A DNA stretch of 5,674 nt from Alphaproteobacteria bacterium (GCA_016764135.1 JAESSL010000308.1:1-5674); one strand, 5' to 3'; numbered from the stretch's first letter, positions 1 to 5,480 are shown. A program made the numbers and translations. Notes: generated by a model not told the origin, from the sequence alone.

Positions 1-333
1 ACCGCCCCCAAATTCGCCAAACATTTCGTCAAAGATGTCGGAAAATCCACCGCCGCCAAATCCGCCGCCGCCGCCGAACCCAGCGCCGCCACCGCCGCCT
101 GATTCAGCATTTTCAAACGCTTCATGCCCATAGCGGTCATAAGCGGCGCGTTTTTGTTCATCGCGCAGCACTTCATACGCGCGGTTGATTTCCTTGAACT
201 GCTGTTCGGCTTCATCATCCCCGGGATTCTTGTCGGGATGGCACTTCATCGCAAGCGCCCGAAACGCCTTTTTCAGATCACCTTGACTGGCGTCCTGCGC
301 CACGCCAAGCGTTTCATAATAATCAGTCGACAT
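1..333 (-). CDS. dnaJ: DnaJ co-chaperone (Hsp40), N-terminal part, cut by the window edge
   Basis: Cytoplasmic J-domain co-chaperone that binds unfolded proteins, hands them to DnaK and stimulates DnaK ATPase. The 111 visible residues start MSTDYYETLGVAQDAS, the usual J-domain opening. The HPD motif needed for DnaK stimulation is at residues 32-34, within KCHPDKNPGD, and helices III and IV follow (FKEINRAYEVL, YDRYGHEAFENA). From about residue 79 a Gly/Phe-rich linker begins, encoded by runs of GGC codons. The zinc-finger and C-terminal substrate-binding domains lie outside the window. The ATG at 331-333 is chosen because it gives the canonical N terminus. A purine-rich stretch (GGAGTAGGTGCGGGA) precedes it, but the Shine-Dalgarno spacing is not ideal. 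The residue before HPD is Cys rather than the more common Tyr. The gene lies 206 bp downstream of dnaK on the same strand, the normal dnaKJ order. Identity is very secure. Confidence 0.97.
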   Translation of the reverse strand, partial: MSTDYYETLGVAQDASQGDLKKAFRALAMKCHPDKNPGDDEAEQQFKEINRAYEVLRDEQKRAAYDRYGHEAFENAESGGGGGAGFGGGGGFGGGGFSDIFDEMFGEFGGG

Positions 334-463
334 TCCCGCACCTACTCCGGCCTCAGCCGCGTCACTATCCCACCCCAGCTGCACGCATTGCCGGTTCTGC
401 TCCCCAAGAACAATCCTTTGCACGCCCGATCCACTACAGATCCTGCGCAAAGGTTTCCATGCA

Positions 464-496
464 CAAGGCCCCAGCGCGTTTTACGCTGAGGCCTTG
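464..496 (-). promoter_or_regulatory. Strong hairpin between dnaK and dnaJ (attenuator or mRNA-stabilising stem)
   Basis: In the minus-strand transcript, CAAGGCCUCAGCG pairs with CGCUGGGGCCUUG: 13 pairs with one G-U wobble around a 7-nt loop (UAAAACG). It lies about 44 nt after the dnaK stop codon. No U-tract follows on either strand (the next minus-strand bases are UGUGCAUGG), so it is not a canonical intrinsic terminator. A stem between dnaK and dnaJ could lower dnaJ expression relative to dnaK by partial termination, or protect the dnaK 3' end after processing; this role is inference. Its 5' arm also overlaps a small alternative stem, GCCUU/AAGGC, at 491-503. Confidence 0.55.
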
Positions 497-539
497 GCAA
501 GGCGTCTAATTCGAACGCATCGCGCCCCGCACCTTGGCG

Positions 540-2474
540 TTAGGCCGATTTGTCCTTCTCGTCATCGTCAACTTCTTCAAAGTCAGCGTCGACAACACCG
601 TCATCCGCCGACCCTTGAGGCGCTTCGTCGCCACCCGGCATTGGCCCGGCGTCGCCGCCCTCTTCCTGACTGGCTTTGTACATCGCTTCGCCAAGCTTCA
701 TGGAGGATTGCGTCAGCGTTTCAGTTTTCACCTTGATCGCGTCGGCGTCCTCGCCTTCCAGCGCCTCCTTCAACGCGGCGATATGGGTCTCGATCGCGGT
801 TTTATCCTCTTCAGGGATCTGATCGCCATACTCGCCAATATTCTTTTCCGTCGAGTACACGAGGCTATCGGCGGTGTTGCGAATTTCGATCAACGCACGC
901 CGCGCCTTGTCTTCGTCAGCATGCGTTTCCGCGTCCTGAACCATGGTTTCGATATCCTGATCAGACAATCCGCCGGACGCCTGGATGCGAATCTGCTGCT
1001 CCTTGCCCGTCGCCTTGTCCTTCGCCGACACATTCACGATACCGTTCGCGTCGATGTCGAAGGTCACCTCGATTTGCGGCAGGCCACGCGGCGAGGACGG
1101 GATGCCAATCAGGTCAAACTGCCCCAGCACCTTGTTGTCGGCCGCCATTTCACGCTCACCCTGGAAGACGCGGATCGTCACCGCGGACTGGTTGTCCTCC
1201 GCAGTCGAGAACACCTGGCTCTTCTTGGTCGGGATCGTCGTGTTCCGGTCAATCAACCGGGTGAACACGCCGCCCAGCGTTTCAATCCCAAGCGACAACG
1301 GCGTCACGTCGAGCAACAACACGTCCTTGACGTCGCCTTGCAACACGCCCGCCTGGATCGCTGCGCCCAGCGCTACGACTTCGTCGGGGTTCACGCCGCG
1401 ATGCGGTTCTCTACCGAAGATTTCTTTGACCGTTTCGGCGATTTTTGGCATCCGGGTCATGCCGCCCACCAGAATGACCTCATTGATTTCACTGGCTTTG
1501 AGGCCCGCGTCCTTCAACGCCGCCTGACAGGGCGCAATCGTACGGCGCACCAGATCTTCGACCAGCGCTTCGAGCTTGGCGCGCGTCAACTTCATGTTGA
1601 GATGCTTGGGTCCGCTTTGATCGGCGGTGATGAACGGCAGGTTGATGTCGGTCGACACGGCGCTCGACAATTCAATTTTGGCCTTTTCGCCTTCTTCTTT
1701 CAGGCGTTGCAGGGCCAGCTTGTCCTTGCGTAAATCGATGCCTTGCTCGCGTTTGAATTCGTCGCACAGGTAATCAATGATCGTCTGATCGAAATCCTCA
1801 CCACCCAGGAACGTATCCCCGTTGGTGGATTTTACTTCAAACACGCCATCGCCAATTTCCAGGATCGAGACGTCAAAGGTGCCGCCGCCAAGATCATAGA
1901 CCGCGATAATGCCGGTTTCCTTTTTCTCCATGCCATAGGCCAACGCCGCCGCTGTCGGCTCGTTGATGATGCGCAGAACTTCCAGGCCTGCGATCTTGCC
2001 CGCGTCCTTGGTCGCCTGACGTTGCGAATCGTTGAAATAGGCCGGGACCGTGATGACCGCCTGGGTCACTTCCTCGCCAAGATAGGCTTCCGCCGTCTCT
2101 TTCATTTTCTGAACGATGAAGGCGCTGATCTGGCTGGGCGCGTAGGTCTGCTCATTCGTATCCTGAACCCACGCGTCGCCATTGTCGCCGGAAACAATCG
2201 CGTAAGGGACGAGACCAATATCTTTTTTGACCTCGGCGTCCTCAAACCGGCGTCCGACCAGACGCTTGATGGAATAGAATGTATTTTCGGGGTTGGTGAC
2301 GCCCTGACGCTTGGCGGAATGACCGACCAGCCGTTCGCCGCCATCGGCGAACGCGACCATGGACGGCGTCGTGCGCTGCCCTTCCGCATTCTCGATCACC
2401 TTTGCAGTCGCGCCATCCATGACTGCGACGCAGGAGTTCGTTGTCCCCAAGTCAATTCCTATGACCTTTGCCAT
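540..2474 (-). CDS. dnaK: DnaK, Hsp70 molecular chaperone
   Basis: ATP-dependent cytoplasmic chaperone that binds hydrophobic peptide segments and cycles with DnaJ and GrpE. The 644 residues are close to the family's usual length. The nucleotide-binding domain starts MAKVIGIDLGTTNS. The phosphate-2 loop DLGGGTFDVS covers residues 194-203 and contains the autophosphorylation-type Thr199. The signatures NEPTAAALAYG (171-181) and ILVGGMTRMPKI (334-345) are intact. The interdomain linker VLLLDVTPLSLG is at about 385-396, followed by the beta-sandwich substrate domain (TFDIDANGIVNVSAKD), a helical lid and an acidic tail, DADFEEVDDDEKDKSA. The start at 2474 gives the canonical N terminus, and AAGAGGTG lies upstream as ribosome-binding site. 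The frame is open up to an ATG at 2540, but the extra 22 residues are not Hsp70-like. The gene ends with TAA. The loop reads IPSSPRGLPQ where IPPAPRGxPQ is more usual, a mild difference. No defect is seen. Confidence 0.98.
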   Translation of the reverse strand: MAKVIGIDLGTTNSCVAVMDGATAKVIENAEGQRTTPSMVAFADGGERLVGHSAKRQGVTNPENTFYSIKRLVGRRFEDAEVKKDIGLVPYAIVSGDNGDAWVQDTNEQTYAPSQISAFIVQKMKETAEAYLGEEVTQAVITVPAYFNDSQRQATKDAGKIAGLEVLRIINEPTAAALAYGMEKKETGIIAVYDLGGGTFDVSILEIGDGVFEVKSTNGDTFLGGEDFDQTIIDYLCDEFKREQGIDLRKDKLALQRLKEEGEKAKIELSSAVSTDINLPFITADQSGPKHLNMKLTRAKLEALVEDLVRRTIAPCQAALKDAGLKASEINEVILVGGMTRMPKIAETVKEIFGREPHRGVNPDEVVALGAAIQAGVLQGDVKDVLLLDVTPLSLGIETLGGVFTRLIDRNTTIPTKKSQVFSTAEDNQSAVTIRVFQGEREMAADNKVLGQFDLIGIPSSPRGLPQIEVTFDIDANGIVNVSAKDKATGKEQQIRIQASGGLSDQDIETMVQDAETHADEDKARRALIEIRNTADSLVYSTEKNIGEYGDQIPEEDKTAIETHIAALKEALEGEDADAIKVKTETLTQSSMKLGEAMYKASQEEGGDAGPMPGGDEAPQGSADDGVVDADFEEVDDDEKDKSA

Positions 2475-2499
2475 CTCGTATACACCTCTTGTTTCGGCA

Positions 2500-2535
2500 A
2501 CTTCCCTTGGCCCGCATCGCGGCGCCGCCGGAAGT
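2500..2535 (-). other. Stem in the dnaK leader
   Basis: ACTTCC (2500-2505) and GGAAGT (2530-2535) are complementary. They enclose a GC-rich segment with a 10-bp palindrome, GCGGCGCCGC (2519-2528). In the dnaK mRNA this would form a stem ending about 26 nt before the start codon, close to but not covering the ribosome-binding site. A role in temperature-dependent translation is possible but not shown by the sequence. Confidence 0.3.
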
Positions 2536-2585
2536 CCCATTGAAATTTGAAAATTCGTCGCGTTAATCCGACTGACATTCGGCTA

Positions 2586-2613
2586 TATATGTTCGGAGTC
2601 AGAGGCCCGCAAG
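2586..2613 (-). promoter_or_regulatory. Candidate dnaK promoter (RpoH-like or sigma-70 hybrid)
   Basis: On the minus strand CTTGCG (2613-2608) is separated by 16 bp from CATATA (2591-2586). Read as a housekeeping promoter, the same stretch gives TTGCGG, a 17-bp spacer and TATATA. The CTTG -35 core fits alphaproteobacterial RpoH-type heat-shock promoters, where -35 elements begin CTTG and -10 elements resemble C(C/T)TAT. The start point would be near 2578, giving a leader of about 100 nt before the dnaK ATG. This is a pattern match only. It implies dnaK can be transcribed separately from grpE and hrcA. Confidence 0.5.
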
Positions 2614-2621
2614 AACCGAAA

Positions 2622-2635
2622 TCACTAATTTGTGA
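2622..2635. promoter_or_regulatory. Operator-like palindrome just upstream of the dnaK -35 element
   Basis: TCACTAATTTGTGA is a 14-bp near-perfect dyad with 6 of 7 pairs matching. It lies 8 bp upstream of the proposed -35 hexamer of dnaK. Size and position suit binding of a dimeric regulator, either activating from upstream or repressing. It does not resemble CIRCE (TTAGCACTC-N9-GAGTGCTAA). The binding protein is unknown. Confidence 0.3.
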
Positions 2636-2644
2636 GTAAAACCC

Positions 2645-2693
2645 ATTTTGGCCCCGTAAATTACGGATTATTTCGCAAAATACACGGCCAAAT
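2645..2693. other. Nested inverted repeats after grpE
   Basis: CCGTAA (2654-2659) and TTACGG (2661-2666) form a perfect dyad around one central A. An outer pair, TTTGGCC (2647-2653) and GGCCAAA (2686-2692), encloses it. The position 24 to 72 bp after the grpE stop could suit a weak terminator for grpE or another operator site upstream of dnaK. On the minus strand a short TTTT run follows after GGCCAAAATGGG, too far from the stem for a standard intrinsic terminator. Confidence 0.3.
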
Positions 2694-2705
2694 CCTGAAA
2701 ATCGA

Positions 2706-2724
2706 CCTAAGCCGCCCTAAGCCG
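2706..2724. repeat. 10-bp tandem duplication at the grpE stop codon
   Basis: CCTAAGCCG occurs twice, at 2706-2714 and 2716-2724, with one C between them: a 10-bp period. The right-hand copy includes the terminal TAG of grpE (2717-2719) and its last codons. The pattern looks like a small slippage duplication at the gene end. Confidence 0.6.
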
Positions 2725-3373
2725 TCGTGTCCACATGATCCACGCCTTCTGGCGGCGCTTCGGGCTCGCCCTTGGCCACGCCGACCATGGCCGGACGCAA
2801 AAGGCGGTCATGCATCATATATCCAGGCTGCATCAGCTCGACCACCGTACCCGCCGGTTTACCCGTGCCAGGCACCTCAAACATCGCCTGATGCCGGTCA
2901 TAACTGAATTTTTCGCCCAAAGGCTAGATTTTCTCGACCCCCTGCTTTTGCAGCGCCGTCAAAAGTTCTTTTTCCGTCAGTTCGACGCCGATCACCAGGT
3001 TTTTGAGGGTCTCGTCGGACTCCCGCGCTTCCGCCGGTACGGATTGCAAGGCGCGTTGCAGATTATCGGCAACGTTCAGCAAATCCTTGGCGAGTGCGCT
3101 GGCGCCATAACGGATTGTATCTTCGCGTTCGCGCTTGGCCCGGCGGCGAACATTTTCTGTTTCCGCCAATTGGCGTAACAACTGTTCTCTTCCCGCTTCC
3201 AGCTCAGCTTCCAGCGCCGCAATTTTTTCTTCCGGCGTTACGGGTTCGCTCTCTGCGGCCTCGCCGTCGGGTGCGGCGGCGTCAACGGACGCACCATCCA
3301 TATCCACGACGTTTTCAGCGCCTTCGGAGCCCTCGGGGGTTTCAGATTCTTCTTGCTTGGAGTCGTCGTTCAT
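2717..3373 (-). pseudogene. grpE: GrpE nucleotide-exchange factor interrupted by one in-frame TAG codon
   Basis: GrpE is the dimeric exchange factor that releases ADP from DnaK. The frame has 218 codons, a normal length. It starts at ATG 3373 (MNDDSKQEESETPEG), with TGAGG nine bases upstream. An acidic, disordered N terminus (1-45) leads into a long coiled coil (about 46-90, with ENVRRRAKRERED) and the dimerising helices (GASALAKDLLNVADNLQRAL and on to codon 149, GVEKI). Codon 150 is TAG. The same frame continues PLGEKFSYDRHQAMFEVP and then GYMMHDRLLRPAMVGVAKG, the conserved beta domain that contacts DnaK, and ends at a second TAG. No frameshift is involved. Most homologues carry a charged or polar residue here, and Glu (GAG) is one base away from TAG. 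If TAG stops translation, a 149-residue protein lacks the DnaK-contacting domain. A TTG at 2918-2920 could allow restart. A sequencing error is a live alternative. The family assignment is near certain; true loss of function is not. Confidence 0.7.
2924..2926 (-). other. Internal amber codon of grpE (codon 150)
   Basis: The minus strand reads GAG AAA ATC TAG CCT TTG GGC GAA. Both sides are in the same frame and both encode recognisable GrpE sequence. The base after TAG is C. A TTG, a possible weak start codon, begins 3 nt after the stop. A purine run (AGGGGG) lies 16 nt before that TTG, too far to be a good ribosome-binding site. Confidence 0.9.
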
Positions 3374-3391
3374 GCCGTAAACCTCAATTGT

Positions 3392-3422
3392 GCATTCTGG
3401 GCGCATTTTGGGCGCATTCTGG
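3392..3422. repeat. Three-copy 11-bp direct repeat in the grpE leader
   Basis: GCATTCTGG, GCATTTTGG and GCATTCTGG start at 3392, 3403 and 3414, each separated by GC, so the period is exactly 11 bp. Seen from grpE the unit is CCAGAATGC or CCAAAATGC. The array ends 18 bp before the grpE start codon, just upstream of the ribosome-binding site. One helical turn per unit would place three protein sites on the same DNA face; equally it may be a small slippage array. Confidence 0.75.
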
Positions 3423-3428
3423 CTCTTC

Positions 3429-3476
3429 GTCCGGTCTGGTCCTTGGGGCGTTCCGGACACCTTGGCGCCCCACCAG
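3429..3476 (-). promoter_or_regulatory. Foldable element in the grpE 5' leader
   Basis: CTGG (3436-3439) and TGGGGCG (3444-3450), separated by a 4-nt bulge, are complementary to CGCCCCA (3466-3472) and CCAG (3473-3476), giving an 11-pair stem with a 15-nt loop. Within that loop CCGGAC (3453-3458) is complementary to GTCCGG (3429-3434) outside the stem. Such a layout permits a pseudoknot or a switch between two folds. It lies between the candidate grpE promoter and its start codon. No known riboswitch or ROSE-type thermometer is recognised, and the function is inference. Confidence 0.35.
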
Positions 3477-3493
3477 CGCCATCAAGCACAACA

Positions 3494-3520
3494 ATTATGC
3501 ATTCGCAGGCGCACGCACAA
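3494..3520 (-). promoter_or_regulatory. Candidate grpE promoter
   Basis: On the minus strand CATAAT (3499-3494) is a good -10 element with 5 of 6 consensus bases. TTGTGC (3520-3515) is a weak -35 at a short 15-bp spacing. The start would be near 3487, leaving a leader of about 114 nt. It would let grpE be expressed apart from hrcA. The weak -35 keeps confidence low. Confidence 0.33.
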
Positions 3521-3582
3521 CCCATTTGCCCAACTGAGGCGCCATTCGCCTGTCAGAACCGCCCTTTACCCAACAGAAATGA

Positions 3583-4620
3583 TTAGCTAACAAGGCCACT
3601 TACGATTTTCGCAGTGTAATCGACCATCGGAATAATGCGTCCATAATTCATCCGCACCGGCCCCACAACCCCGATGGCGCCGACGATGCGCTCATCCCGA
3701 TCCGCAAAGGGCGCAATTATGACCGAACATCCAGCTTGCGCAAACAAATCGCTTTCAGACCCAATAAAGATCTGCACGCCTTCCGCCCCACCCGTTTCCT
3801 CTAGAACCCGGAGCAGAGATTCCTTTTCTTCCAGCGCCACGAAAAGGGCGCGAATTCGCTCCAGATCCGCCATTCCCGTCACATCGTCCAGCAAATGCGA
3901 TTGGCCGCGCACAATAAGCACGCCGTCCCCGCCGATGCCTTCAGACCAGGTGGCGACGCCCGCCCGCACGACCGCTTGAGTCAGACTATCCAGTTCAGCC
4001 TGCTGAAGCGCCAGGTCCACCCGGACCATTTCTTCGACCTCGGACAGGGTTTTACCCACGAGTTTAGCGGACAAAAAATTACTGGCTTTGACCAGACTGG
4101 ACGGCGGCAATCCGGGCGGTAAATCAATGATCCGGTTTTCGACCAGCCCATTTTCAGCGACCAGCACAACCAGCGCGCGGCCCGGCGCCAGGCTGACGAA
4201 TTCCACATGCTTCAGCGCAGTATCCTGTTTCGGCGCGACGACAAGGCCCGCGCATTGAGACAGGCCCGACAACAACGACGTCGCTTCATCCAGCAACTGG
4301 TTCATCGTCCGGCCGGAGCCAGCGCTTTGCGCCTCAATGCTTCTGCGTTCCAGCTCGGTTAAATTGCCGATTTCCAGAATACCATCGACAAACAGTCGCA
4401 ACCCGGCGTCCGTCGGCAGGCGCCCGGCGGAGGTATGGGGCGAATACAGCAGCCCGGTTTCCTCCATATCCGCCATCGCGTTACGGATGGTCGCCGGAGA
4501 AAGCGCGTCGCCCAATTGTCGAGACAGCAAACGCGAGCCGACAGGTTCGCCGGTCTCGACATAAGTCTCGACAATCAACTTCAGGATATCTCTGGATCGC
4601 TGGTTCAGTTCAATCGACAT
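3583..4620 (-). CDS. hrcA: HrcA heat-inducible transcription repressor
   Basis: Dimeric repressor that in many bacteria binds CIRCE operators before groESL and dnaK operons and depends on GroEL for activity. The 345 residues match the usual family length. The N-terminal winged helix-turn-helix is complete: MSIELNQRSRDILKLIVETY, TGEPVGSRLLSRQL, SPATIRNAMADMEETGLL (about 41-58), then the conserved PHTSAGRLPTDAGLRLFVD. The rest is the GAF-like and dimerisation region, ending IGVVGPVRMNYGRIIPMVDYTAKIV, the typical C-terminal signature. The ATG at 4618-4620 gives the standard N terminus; no clear Shine-Dalgarno is seen before it (GGTATTTCGCTTGGT). The stop is TAA. It is divergent from rph by 149 bp and lies 209 bp upstream of grpE on the same strand. 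Nothing in the protein looks damaged. Confidence 0.97.
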   Translation of the reverse strand: MSIELNQRSRDILKLIVETYVETGEPVGSRLLSRQLGDALSPATIRNAMADMEETGLLYSPHTSAGRLPTDAGLRLFVDGILEIGNLTELERRSIEAQSAGSGRTMNQLLDEATSLLSGLSQCAGLVVAPKQDTALKHVEFVSLAPGRALVVLVAENGLVENRIIDLPPGLPPSSLVKASNFLSAKLVGKTLSEVEEMVRVDLALQQAELDSLTQAVVRAGVATWSEGIGGDGVLIVRGQSHLLDDVTGMADLERIRALFVALEEKESLLRVLEETGGAEGVQIFIGSESDLFAQAGCSVIIAPFADRDERIVGAIGVVGPVRMNYGRIIPMVDYTAKIVSGLVS

Positions 4621-4659
4621 ACCAAGCGAAATACCATATCGCGCCGTCTCTGGTAACCC

Positions 4660-4682
4660 CCGTCTGCGCCCCGGTCAGACGG
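4660..4682. promoter_or_regulatory. 7-N9-7 inverted repeat upstream of hrcA
   Basis: CCGTCTG (4660-4666) and CAGACGG (4676-4682) form a perfect inverted repeat with a 9-bp spacer, about 40 bp upstream of the hrcA start. The spacing equals that of CIRCE (9-N9-9), but the sequence is unrelated to TTAGCACTC/GAGTGCTAA. It could be an operator for the divergent hrcA and rph promoters or an RNA stem in the hrcA leader. Confidence 0.35.
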
Positions 4683-4710
4683 CAAGGCGAACTGCTTGCA
4701 GCGCTGGACT

Positions 4711-4722
4711 TGACGGCCGTCA
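4711..4722. promoter_or_regulatory. Perfect 12-bp palindrome between hrcA and rph
   Basis: TGACGGCCGTCA is its own reverse complement. It lies 47 bp before the rph start and about 90 bp before the hrcA start. It shares the core GACGG with the inverted repeat at 4660-4682. No convincing promoter hexamers for either gene were found in this 149-bp region, so its relation to a start site cannot be fixed. Confidence 0.3.
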
Positions 4723-4769
4723 GGCGGTAGCGTCCGCGCTGCTTGAAAATCATAGTTGGAGACAGTCCC

Positions 4770-5480
4770 ATGCGCCCATCCGGCCGCGCCCTTGACGAGA
4801 TGCGAACCGTTACATTGGAAACCGGCGTTTCCAAATACGCTGAAGGCTCGTGCCTCGCAAAATTTGGCGAAACCCATGTGCTGTGCACCGCCAGTATCGA
4901 TGAATCGGTGCCGCCCTTCCTGCGCAAAACGGGCAAGGGCTGGGTAACGGCTGAATACGGCATGCTCCCGCGATCCACAGAATCGCGCATCGACCGGCGC
5001 CGCGCCTCAGGGTCAGGCCGAACGCAGGAAATTCAGCGCCTGATCGGCCGCAGCTTGCGCGCCATCACCAAGCTGGATGGGTTTGGCGAGCGCCAAATCC
5101 GCATTGATTGCGATGTTCTCCAGGCCGATGGGGGTACGCGTACAGCCTCGATTACGGGCGCCTATATCGCGCTGTATATGGCCTTTGAGCACATGCGTAC
5201 ACTCGGCGCCATCAAGGAAATCCCATTAAAGGGGGCCGTCGCGGCAATCTCCTGCGGCCTGTATAAAGGCGAAGCGGTGCTGGATCTGGATTATGCGGAA
5301 GATTCCAACGCGCAGGCCGACGCCAATTTTGTGCTGACCGGTTCAAACGCCGTCGTTGAAATTCAAGGCACTGCCGAAGGCGACCCCTTCAGCCGGGATC
5401 AGTTCAATGCGATGCTCGACCTTGCGGAAAAGGGCGTCGCCGAGTTGATCGTCGCGCAAAAACAAGCCCTCGGCCTTTAA
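4770..5480 (+). CDS. rph: RNase PH, phosphate-dependent tRNA 3'-end exoribonuclease
   Basis: Removes nucleotides from the 3' ends of tRNA precursors using phosphate and releasing nucleoside diphosphates; it acts as a ring of dimers. The 236 residues match the family length of about 238. It opens MRPSGRALDEMRTVTLETG. The central stretch KGWVTAEYGMLPRST is at 56-70, GRTQEIQRLIGRSLRA at 83-98, and the phosphate-binding GTRTA at 122-126. The acidic metal-site region LDLDYAEDSNAQADANFV contains Asp178 and Asp184. The ATG at 4770 is preceded by GGAGA seven bases upstream, which fixes the start; the frame is open back to a TTG at 4743, but those residues are not part of the family. The stop is TAA. 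The rdgB start follows 5 bp later, so the two genes are probably one transcript. Divergence from hrcA is a familiar alphaproteobacterial arrangement. Confidence 0.98.
   Translation: MRPSGRALDEMRTVTLETGVSKYAEGSCLAKFGETHVLCTASIDESVPPFLRKTGKGWVTAEYGMLPRSTESRIDRRRASGSGRTQEIQRLIGRSLRAITKLDGFGERQIRIDCDVLQADGGTRTASITGAYIALYMAFEHMRTLGAIKEIPLKGAVAAISCGLYKGEAVLDLDYAEDSNAQADANFVLTGSNAVVEIQGTAEGDPFSRDQFNAMLDLAEKGVAELIVAQKQALGL

Noticed and set aside
47..107. GCC trinucleotide-rich tract
   Set aside because: It is explained by the Gly/Phe-rich linker of DnaJ encoded by repeated GGC codons on the minus strand.
534..1733. 399-codon open frame on the plus strand opposite dnaK
   Set aside because: It lies wholly antisense to dnaK. 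Long antisense frames are a known by-product of hsp70 codon bias, the translation shows no recognisable domain, and dnaK itself is certain.
2475..2540. 22-residue N-terminal extension of DnaK from an ATG at 2540
   Set aside because: The family starts at MAKVIGIDLGTTNS, a ribosome-binding site precedes that ATG, and the extension overlaps the leader stem.
1743..2543. 266-codon open frame on the plus strand opposite the dnaK 5' half
   Set aside because: Same antisense shadow effect. No ribosome-binding site or family resemblance is evident.
2924..2926. Pyrrolysine insertion at the grpE TAG
   Set aside because: Pyrrolysine is known only from a few enzyme families and needs dedicated pyl genes. 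Nothing here points to it, and the site in GrpE is not catalytic.
3092..3098. GAGTGCG in grpE resembling a CIRCE half-site
   Set aside because: There is no partner half-site 9 bp away, and it lies inside conserved coding sequence.
3374..3460. 29-residue extension of GrpE from a start codon at 3460
   Set aside because: The internal ATG at 3373 has a good Shine-Dalgarno (TGAGG), and the extension would run through the repeat array and the foldable leader.
3525..3574. Two copies of TTTRCCCAAC, 40 bp apart, after hrcA
   Set aside because: Only two 10-bp copies with one mismatch, no dyad and no clear promoter relation; this may be chance.
4743..4769. Start of rph at TTG 4743
   Set aside because: The ATG at 4770 has GGAGA at ideal spacing and gives the standard MRPSGR start.
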